A DNA stretch of 17,432 bases, from positions 1 to 17,432 of the forward strand of contig CALCUH010000155.1 of NCBI GenBank assembly GCA_937907165.1, given 5' to 3'. The notes under the pieces were generated by a model. That model was not told where the DNA came from. It was given only the letters and a program-made list of their open reading frames with translations, and did no database searches. Origin of the DNA: an uncultured Bacteroidales bacterium (GTDB lineage Bacteria > Bacteroidota > Bacteroidia > Bacteroidales > Paludibacteraceae). Numbering within the stretch: position 1 is the first letter of the stretch; each line of letters starts with the position of its first letter. The translations under genes were made by a program, and so were the position numbers. This document shows, in pieces, positions 12,356-17,432 of this stretch.

Positions 12356-15300
12356 TTACTTGCCGATGAGCATAGGGAAAGATTGTCCGTTTGAACTGAT
12401 AAGGATGAAGAATCCTGACTCAAGTTCGTCGCATTGTCCGTTGTAAACGTTGACCGTTCTGACAAATCTACCCGTCACGTCGAACGCTTTATAGATTCCG
12501 TCGGACATGAATGAATCATTTGCTGACAAATCCTCGAGACTTGTTTCGTCATCCGCTTCTACCAATTTGAAGGTCATGTTGTCGATGTCGAGGTAATCTC
12601 CCGTAATCTCCAATTTCAGTATGTGCTTTCCTTTCTTTAATTTGTTGAGGTCTGATTTCACGGTAGTGAAGTCTTCCCAAGAACCGGTGTTAGGCACGCT
12701 GATGGATTTCGCTCCAGGGATGATGTTCTCGTTGTCTATGTAGAGGGTGAAAGAGGCGCCGTCGGTTCCGGAAGCCACTTTGGCTTCGAACGAGTAGGTT
12801 CCGCTATTCTCCACATTTATGGTGTATTCGATCCATTCGCCCGTTTGGGTGTAACCGACCGCCGTAGCGTTCATGTCTACGCCTTCGTTACGTGTAGTAC
12901 CGTTGCGGTTCTCTTCGTCGTTGTCGTGGTAGGCGTTGCCCTCCCCTCCGAGGTCGAACTCCTCAGCTTCGATTGTGCCCGGCAGTGAGAACGGCGTTCC
13001 GTTGAATGGAGTTTGAGGACCATAAATGTTGATGGTCTTCTTCGGACCAGTGTATTCTTTGCCGCTGTTGTCGTATCCTGTCGCGGTGATTGTGTGGCTT
13101 CCTTCAGACAAATCGGTCAGCGTGACCTCTTTGCTTCCGTCGCCCACTTTCTTTCCGTCCAAATAGATGTCGATGCTCTTGATGTTCTCATCTAAGATAA
13201 TCGCTGTCACGACAACTTCGCCCGGATCGTTGTTGCTGATTTCCTTGACGGAGATGGAGACGGTTGGTTTTGACTTGCCACAGCTGGTGGTGTATTGACT
13301 ACAGAATTTCCAAATCTCGCGGGATGTGTGGTAACCTCTATTGGTTGGCTCGTGGTCTCTTTCCGGTACTGCTGCCAAGATGCAATCGGCGTCACATTCG
13401 CCTCCGCTGAACTTGGTGACAGTGGCGCTTTCTACCGTATAAGATGTTTTTTCTGTCGCCTTGTTGTGGTCGGCCCATGTTTTGACGCGTGCCTCTGCGC
13501 CTGCCCACATTCCATTTGCGGAGAAACTAACGACGCCGTCGCTTGTTCCGTGGGTGTGGATCAATGGCAAAGGACGGGCGTTTTGGTTCACGTCAGTACC
13601 CATATAACCGGAAATCGGAGCGAAAGCGGCGAATACGTCGGGTATTTGGTTCATGCAATGGTAGGTGAACATACCTCCCATGGAGAATCCGCTTAGATAA
13701 ACTCTGGTCAAATCGACTTTGTATTTTTTGTATATTTCTTGAATGACTTCTTGGATGAAGTCCACGTCATCGTTTCCGTTAATATCCCAATCCACGTTGC
13801 TACCCCTCATAATCGCGGCAGGGTAGGCTACGATAAAGTCAGCTGTGTCGGCGACAGTCTCCCATTGGGTTAAATCTCTTTGGTAGTTGATGTCTTGGTC
13901 TCTACCATGGCAGGAAATCATCAACGGACGGTTGGTGTGTGCTCCGTTCGGCGCATAGACGGCAACTTGCCTATTTTGTACGTAGATGTCCACATATTTG
14001 CCTGTTGTGACGCCTGTTAATAGTTCCTCTTGTTGGGTAGAGGAACCTTGTTCTCCAGTGCCTTGACCGCCAGTACCTTGTTCTTCCGTGTTACCTGCGT
14101 CGCTCGCTTTCTTGAAGTTGAGGTAGTCGATATCCACGTAGTTACCGGTAATCTCCAGTTTCAGGATATGTTTGCCTTTGGATATTTTCTGCAACTTGGT
14201 GGTCACGGTTTGGAAGGTCTTCCAGTCGCCTGTGTTAGGCACATCGATGAATCCGCCCGGTGTTCCGTCGGCTCCAGGAATGATGAACTTGTTGTCCATG
14301 TACAAGGTGAATTGTGCGTCGCTGTTTCCTGAAGCGACGCTGGATTCTACGATGTATTCGCCGTCTTCTTCAACTTCGACAGTATATTCCAACCATTCGC
14401 CTATTTCGGTGTAACCGATAGCCGTAGCGCTCATGTCGACTCCTTCGTTACGTGTGGTCCCGTTTCGGTTCTCTTCGTCATTGTCGTGGTAAGCGTTACC
14501 CTCGCCGCCATAATCAAACTCCTCGGCTTCGATTTTGCCCGGAATCTTGAAAGGAGTGCCATTGAAAGGTTTTTGCTCTTCCATGATTTTGATGGTCACT
14601 TTCCTTGTCGAGTATTCCTTGCCGCTATTGTCTTTGCCCACGGCCCAAATGGAGTGTGTGCCCTCTTCGATGTATTCCCATTCGAAATAGGTCTGTTCTT
14701 TCGCGATGACTTCGTCGTCGGCGTAGATGTCCACGCTGTTGATGCTGCTGTTCTCAACATTCACCGTGATTTCAGCCTTGCCTGGCTCGGACTCTTGAGT
14801 GGCGACAACGGAAATGGAGATGTCTGATTGTTGTACTGGATTATCGCCTAACAATTTCAACATAGTCTCCGCATATCTTTGTCCTAATAATTTATAACCG
14901 TCCGCACTGAAGTGGTATTGGTCTCCCGCCGCGGCACAGCCGTCCGCCGAGATGACGTGTGCGGTTGGAATCGTGTTGGGAACGGTTTTGATGACGTTGT
15001 TATGACCTGAGCAAGGACCGGTGTGGCGTACCTCGCCCACCAGCAAAGGCACTTCGGAAGCTTTCAGACCGAGGTCGTTCAACATGTTTTCGTAGACGCC
15101 CTTCAAACGGTTTGGCCAGTTGCTTTGACCACTGTTGGTCTCGCCTTGGTGTACCAGGATACCCTTGATGACACCCTCTTTTTGCGCTTGTTTCGCCAAG
15201 TCGATGATACGTCCGTAAGGGTTGCTCCCGTATTCCTTGGCGTAATCCTTCAACCATTGATCGTTCGGGGAAAGCCCATTAAGGTATTGCTGGTATTTAT

Positions 15301-15697
15301 CCTTTTCGAAGAGTTGGATGTCGGCGCCGCCCACAGCGACCACGATGACTCCCACTCTGATGGCCGGGTCAAGCTCCTTTACCAAGGTACGTCCGAAGTA
15401 GTCTACAGGACCGAAGCCGGAGTTGCCCAAACAACGTGCCAAAGGCGGATTGGCTGTGTACCATTGCCCTAATTTACGACCGCTGCCGTCATTGCAGCCG
15501 TCTGCGCTAAACAACATCTGGAAACGTTCGTCGACACCAGTCTTGTCACTGCTTGGAATCTGAGCGTTCCCTTCCATGTTGGATTGTCCCCAACAGATGT
15601 AGATGTGAAAATTCGGGTCTGGTTCCGCATAAGAGAATGCGGTTGTGCCCAAAAGACATAGCAAAAGAACTATGCGTAAAAGTGTATTGTTTTTCAT
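12356..15697 (-). CDS. Bifunctional carbohydrate esterase CE6-CBM6-CE1-CBM6 with T9SS-like C-terminus
   Basis: This 1113-residue secreted protein should strip ester side groups from plant polysaccharide, most likely acetyl and feruloyl groups on xylan. Order: signal peptide 1-24; SGNH/CE6 (SASA-type) esterase about 28-285 with GQSNM (Ser39), HQGE (183-186) and DQYH (Asp259/His262); Ig-like about 292-371; CBM6 about 388-529 (IEAEEFDYGGEGNAYHD...); Gly/Gln/Thr-rich linker 533-558; alpha/beta-hydrolase esterase of the CE1/PHB-depolymerase type about 560-798 with GFSMGG (Ser672), likely Asp720 and His782; second Ig-like about 811-891; second CBM6 about 908-1044; T9SS type A-like tail about 1055-1113 (YKAFDVTGRFVRTV...ESGFFILIS). 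The two Ig-CBM6 modules are duplicates offset by exactly 520 residues. Promoter at 15785-15813 and terminator at 12296-12336 make it monocistronic. Substrate is inferred from domain types only. Confidence 0.9.
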   Translation of the reverse strand: MKNNTLLRIVLLLCLLGTTAFSYAEPDPNFHIYICWGQSNMEGNAQIPSSDKTGVDERFQMLFSADGCNDGSGRKLGQWYTANPPLARCLGNSGFGPVDYFGRTLVKELDPAIRVGVIVVAVGGADIQLFEKDKYQQYLNGLSPNDQWLKDYAKEYGSNPYGRIIDLAKQAQKEGVIKGILVHQGETNSGQSNWPNRLKGVYENMLNDLGLKASEVPLLVGEVRHTGPCSGHNNVIKTVPNTIPTAHVISADGCAAAGDQYHFSADGYKLLGQRYAETMLKLLGDNPVQQSDISISVVATQESEPGKAEITVNVENSSINSVDIYADDEVIAKEQTYFEWEYIEEGTHSIWAVGKDNSGKEYSTRKVTIKIMEEQKPFNGTPFKIPGKIEAEEFDYGGEGNAYHDNDEENRNGTTRNEGVDMSATAIGYTEIGEWLEYTVEVEEDGEYIVESSVASGNSDAQFTLYMDNKFIIPGADGTPGGFIDVPNTGDWKTFQTVTTKLQKISKGKHILKLEITGNYVDIDYLNFKKASDAGNTEEQGTGGQGTGEQGSSTQQEELLTGVTTGKYVDIYVQNRQVAVYAPNGAHTNRPLMISCHGRDQDINYQRDLTQWETVADTADFIVAYPAAIMRGSNVDWDINGNDDVDFIQEVIQEIYKKYKVDLTRVYLSGFSMGGMFTYHCMNQIPDVFAAFAPISGYMGTDVNQNARPLPLIHTHGTSDGVVSFSANGMWAGAEARVKTWADHNKATEKTSYTVESATVTKFSGGECDADCILAAVPERDHEPTNRGYHTSREIWKFCSQYTTSCGKSKPTVSISVKEISNNDPGEVVVTAIILDENIKSIDIYLDGKKVGDGSKEVTLTDLSEGSHTITATGYDNSGKEYTGPKKTINIYGPQTPFNGTPFSLPGTIEAEEFDLGGEGNAYHDNDEENRNGTTRNEGVDMNATAVGYTQTGEWIEYTINVENSGTYSFEAKVASGTDGASFTLYIDNENIIPGAKSISVPNTGSWEDFTTVKSDLNKLKKGKHILKLEITGDYLDIDNMTFKLVEADDETSLEDLSANDSFMSDGIYKAFDVTGRFVRTVNVYNGQCDELESGFFILISSNGQSFPMLIGK
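12566..13267 (-). repeat. Ig-CBM6 module, C-terminal copy (residues 811-1044)
   Basis: This is the second copy of the duplicated Ig-like plus CBM6 module of the esterase. The stretch GEGNAYHDNDEENRNGTTRN is identical in both copies, followed by EGVDM with one change after it; the Ig part shares DNSGKEY and SISV. Confidence 0.85.
14111..14827 (-). repeat. Ig-CBM6 module, central copy (residues 291-529)
   Basis: This is the first copy of the module. It keeps register with the other copy (520-residue offset) through the Ig domain and the first half of CBM6, then carries a few extra residues (PGADGTPGGFIDV against PGAKSISV). It ends KGKHILKLEITGNYVDID against KGKHILKLEITGDYLDID. Confidence 0.85.
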
Positions 15698-15784
15698 GGC
15701 TCAAAAAATTTATTTTTCTATTACTATATATCTAACTCAATAATGGTTTTTCATGACACTCAAGTATACATATTCCAAACATCG

Positions 15785-15813
15785 CAAATATAAACATTAT
15801 TGGTTCTACACAA
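15785..15813 (-). promoter_or_regulatory. Promoter of the multidomain esterase
   Basis: Minus-strand TTG (15811-15813), 18-base spacer, TATATTTG (15785-15792). The leader to the ATG at 15697 would be about 80 bases. Confidence 0.6.
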
Positions 15814-16002
15814 TAGGATTTTTTGCTCAATGTATGAGAATAATTTATGATTTGGCTGAGAAAATGAATGGTTTTACGGTCGAAATATTGACGTTTGCTA
15901 TAATGAGACGGAACGGATAGGAAAATCGTGTCAAATATATGAAAGAAGTAATATTACGGGGCCGATGTGACGCATGATTGCTTGTTTAGAAAGAATAGAA
16001 CG

Positions 16003-16034
16003 TTGTAAATAATTATTAAAAATAAGTATCTTTG
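16003..16034 (+). promoter_or_regulatory. Promoter of the LRR gene pair
   Basis: TTG (16003-16005), 21-base spacer, TATCTTTG (16027-16034, exact -7 match). The ATG at 16083 follows about 42 bases after the expected start and is preceded by a purine-rich AAAGGAAGG (16066-16074). Confidence 0.55.
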
Positions 16035-16082
16035 TTTGATTGAATGAGATGATGCGCTGATAGTTAAAGGAAGGGTTTAATC

Positions 16083-16739
16083 ATGGGAAACAAATACATA
16101 TTTCTTTTGGGGCTGCTGCTCCTTTTGGGCATAACAGGGTTGAAATACATGGATTGCTATAGGGATTGTGATGTGATTGTGGACAAGGAGTGGACCCATA
16201 ATGGAGAAAACACTTATTGGTGTAAAGATGTGAAAATTCCGAGGGGAGCTAAGAAGGTTTGCGATGGCGCATTTGCGGATTGCAAGGCGTTGGAACATGT
16301 CTCTTTCCCAAGGTCAATGATTACTATTGGCGAGAATGCGTTTAAGAACTGTAAAAATCTCGCGTCTGTAGCCATCCCGGAAAAAGTGGATACAATCGGG
16401 AAGGAAGCATTTAGCGGTTGTGAATTGCTTCAGAAAGTGGAACTCCCAGAAACGTTGAAATTCTTGGGAGAAAAGGCTTTTTATAATTGTCTGACCATCA
16501 AAACCATAAGAATTCCGGAAGGCGTGGACTCTATACGAAAGGAGACTTTTTATTGCTGTTTTTCGCTTACGGAAGTGATACTCCCCACAACATTGAAGTT
16601 TATAGGAGAAGATGCGTTTGCCGGGTGTGTCTCTCTTGAAAGTATGGAGATTCCTGAAAATGTTGATTCCATCGCGCCGGGGGCCTTTGGGGGCTGTGCG
16701 GCGCTTAGGAACGTGAAGCTTCCTAAATCATTGGAATAG
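16083..16739 (+). CDS. BspA-type leucine-rich repeat protein, membrane-anchored or secreted
   Basis: This 218-residue protein has an N-terminal hydrophobic segment (residues 5-20, KYIFLLGLLLLLGITGLKY) that acts as signal peptide or anchor. A short leader (DCDVIVDKEWTHNGENTYWC) precedes seven BspA-like LRRs of exactly 23 residues (49-209) with consensus V-x-I/L-P-xx-xxx-IG-xx-AF-xx-C-xx-L. The eighth repeat stops after nine residues (NVKLPKSLE). Repeats alternate between an IPExVDSI form and an LPxTLKFIGE form from the third repeat on, a 46-residue super-repeat. BspA-type proteins mediate binding to host or matrix proteins or to other bacteria; here that is inference. The stop at 16737-16739 lies within the ribosome-binding site of the next LRR gene, so the two form an operon. 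The abrupt end inside a repeat may mean truncation. Confidence 0.85.
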   Translation: MGNKYIFLLGLLLLLGITGLKYMDCYRDCDVIVDKEWTHNGENTYWCKDVKIPRGAKKVCDGAFADCKALEHVSFPRSMITIGENAFKNCKNLASVAIPEKVDTIGKEAFSGCELLQKVELPETLKFLGEKAFYNCLTIKTIRIPEGVDSIRKETFYCCFSLTEVILPTTLKFIGEDAFAGCVSLESMEIPENVDSIAPGAFGGCAALRNVKLPKSLE

Positions 16740-16746
16740 GAGTGGG
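16738..16746 (+). promoter_or_regulatory. Shine-Dalgarno-like site overlapping the upstream stop
   Basis: AGGAGTGGG begins inside the TAG stop of the first LRR gene and lies 11 bases before the ATG at 16758. It favours that start over the in-frame ATG at 16785. The same bases occupy the place where repeat units encode ATAGGAGAA (Ile-Gly-Glu). Confidence 0.45.
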
Positions 16747-16757
16747 TGTACCGTCCT

Positions 16758-17432
16758 ATGATAAAAAAATTTTATTTTTCAACCATGAAACATTTCCATT
16801 ATTACCTTTTGACTATGGTTGTGTTAGGATTCTTAAACACTGCGTATGCTGCGGAGGGTAAGACCAAACAAGACAAGGATTCGTTGGAGGTCATTGATCA
16901 AAAGTGGGTTAGTGCGAATTATGACTATTCTCGGACGACAAGTGTCGTCGTGCCTGAAGGAGTAGAAATCATTGGCGATTATGCGTTCAGCGGTTATGAT
17001 ATGCTGACGAGTGTGACGCTTCCCCAAACATTGAAATACATAGGAGAAGGGGCGTTCGATGATTGCAAGAGACTCAAGAGCATAGTTATCCCAGAGGGTA
17101 CTATTGTGCTGGAGTCTGCTGCGTTCCGCAGGTGCGAATCGCTTGCCAGTGTGAACCTGCCCCAAAGCTTGGAACGTGTCGGGAAAAATGCTTTTGAAGG
17201 GTGCAGAGAACTCGAAAGTGTTGATATCCCAAGCAAAGTATTCTTGTTAGGGGCGGAGACGTTTTTAGGTTGTGAATCACTTCGTAACGTGACGCTTTCT
17301 CCTTCGTTGAAACATATTAAGGAAAGGGCTTTCATGAATTGTAAGTCTCTGGTGGGGATGGATGTGCCCGAAGGGGTTCGCATGATAGGAGAAGAGTCCT
17401 TTTCGGGGTGTGAATCACTTGCGGAAGTGATG
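16758..17432 (+). CDS. BspA-type leucine-rich repeat protein, 3'-truncated by the window edge
   Basis: The frame is open from the ATG at 16758 to the end of the window (225 codons, no stop), so the C-terminus lies outside. The signal peptide is MIKKFYFSTM followed by a hydrophobic stretch ending LNTAYA, cleavage near residue 31; the in-frame ATG at 16785 (MKHFHYYLLTM) would also give a signal peptide. After a spacer (KTKQDKDSLEVIDQKWVSAN) come seven full 23-residue BspA-like repeats (62-222) and the start of an eighth. They alternate between VPEGVxxIG and LPQ(T/S)LxxIG forms as in the preceding gene. The spacer segment EVIDQKW matches VIVDKEW of the neighbour, so the two genes are paralogues. 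Probably surface-exposed; a T9SS tail, if present, would be beyond the window. Confidence 0.85.
   Translation, partial: MIKKFYFSTMKHFHYYLLTMVVLGFLNTAYAAEGKTKQDKDSLEVIDQKWVSANYDYSRTTSVVVPEGVEIIGDYAFSGYDMLTSVTLPQTLKYIGEGAFDDCKRLKSIVIPEGTIVLESAAFRRCESLASVNLPQSLERVGKNAFEGCRELESVDIPSKVFLLGAETFLGCESLRNVTLSPSLKHIKERAFMNCKSLVGMDVPEGVRMIGEESFSGCESLAEVM

Larger units (their letters stand above)
15698..16082. other. Divergent intergenic region, esterase / LRR genes
   Basis: 385 bases with no supported ORF. It holds the esterase promoter (15785-15813, minus) and the LRR-operon promoter (16003-16034, plus). Between them, roughly 15820-16000, I see no structure I can name. Confidence 0.5.

Noticed and set aside
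13013..15472. Several 60-149-codon plus-strand frames opposite the esterase
   Set aside because: They are shadows of a well-supported coding frame with known domains throughout; no promoter or ribosome-binding site.
12356..15697. Reading the N-terminal esterase as a sialic-acid O-acetylesterase
   Set aside because: The SASA/CE6 fold is shared, but fusion to CBM6 and a CE1-type esterase, with a pectate lyase nearby, fits plant cell wall better than sialic acid.
16737..16800. Frameshift joining the two LRR genes into one protein
   Set aside because: Restoring four bases gives a frame that leaves LRR sequence immediately, and the second gene has its own signal peptide.
16083..17432. CRISPR-like regular repeats at the right end
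   Set aside because: The periodicity is 69/138 bp and protein-coding (leucine-rich repeats), with no conserved short repeats and unique spacers.

Overview
The window comes from a member of the Bacteroidales. The evidence is the gene families present (DUF4230 pair, BspA-type leucine-rich repeats, class I fumarase ending in a CxxC, surface proteins with a type IX secretion C-terminal domain) and promoters of the Bacteroidetes type (-33 TTTG/TTG, about 19 nt, -7 TAnnTTTG). I found no rRNA, tRNA, CRISPR array, IS element or phage gene. A pectate lyase and a multidomain carbohydrate esterase point to a plant-fibre degrader, as in gut or rumen. T9SS-type C-termini argue against a typical Bacteroides; genus cannot be decided from the window.

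Layout. 1-2736 (+): 3' end of dnaG primase, then a tandem pair of DUF4230 envelope proteins (lipoprotein, then membrane-anchored). 2740-3252 (-): a convergent hexapeptide-repeat acyltransferase with a consensus promoter and a ~135-nt leader. 3666-5435 (+): secreted PL1 pectate lyase with its own terminator. 5695-6662 (+): two paralogous four-helix membrane proteins, one with an IMHWPG motif. 6759-8402 (-): class I fumarase. 8717-11257 (+): 846-residue unknown surface protein with a T9SS-like C-terminus. 11326-11755 (-): a compact transcription unit with no long ORF. 11956-12174 (+): YtxH-like membrane protein. 12356-15697 (-): a 1113-residue esterase, CE6 / Ig-CBM6 / CE1 / Ig-CBM6 / T9SS tail. 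16083-17432 (+): two BspA-like LRR proteins, the second running off the window.

The most interesting item is the minus-strand unit at 11326-11755. It has a consensus promoter, a perfect 9-bp hairpin at the predicted 5' end, two tandem 28-codon ORFs encoding paralogous hydrophobic peptides (shared core SIAA-x-F-x-x-KV), and a strong intrinsic terminator with a U7 tail. It looks like an independent microprotein operon that ordinary gene callers would miss.

Functionally, pectate lyase, dual esterase and T9SS surface proteins fit attack on pectin and on acetylated or feruloylated hemicellulose. They are not arranged as a classical PUL: no SusC/SusD pair or two-component regulator is in the window. 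DnaG, DUF4230 and fumarase are housekeeping-type genes between these accessory islands.
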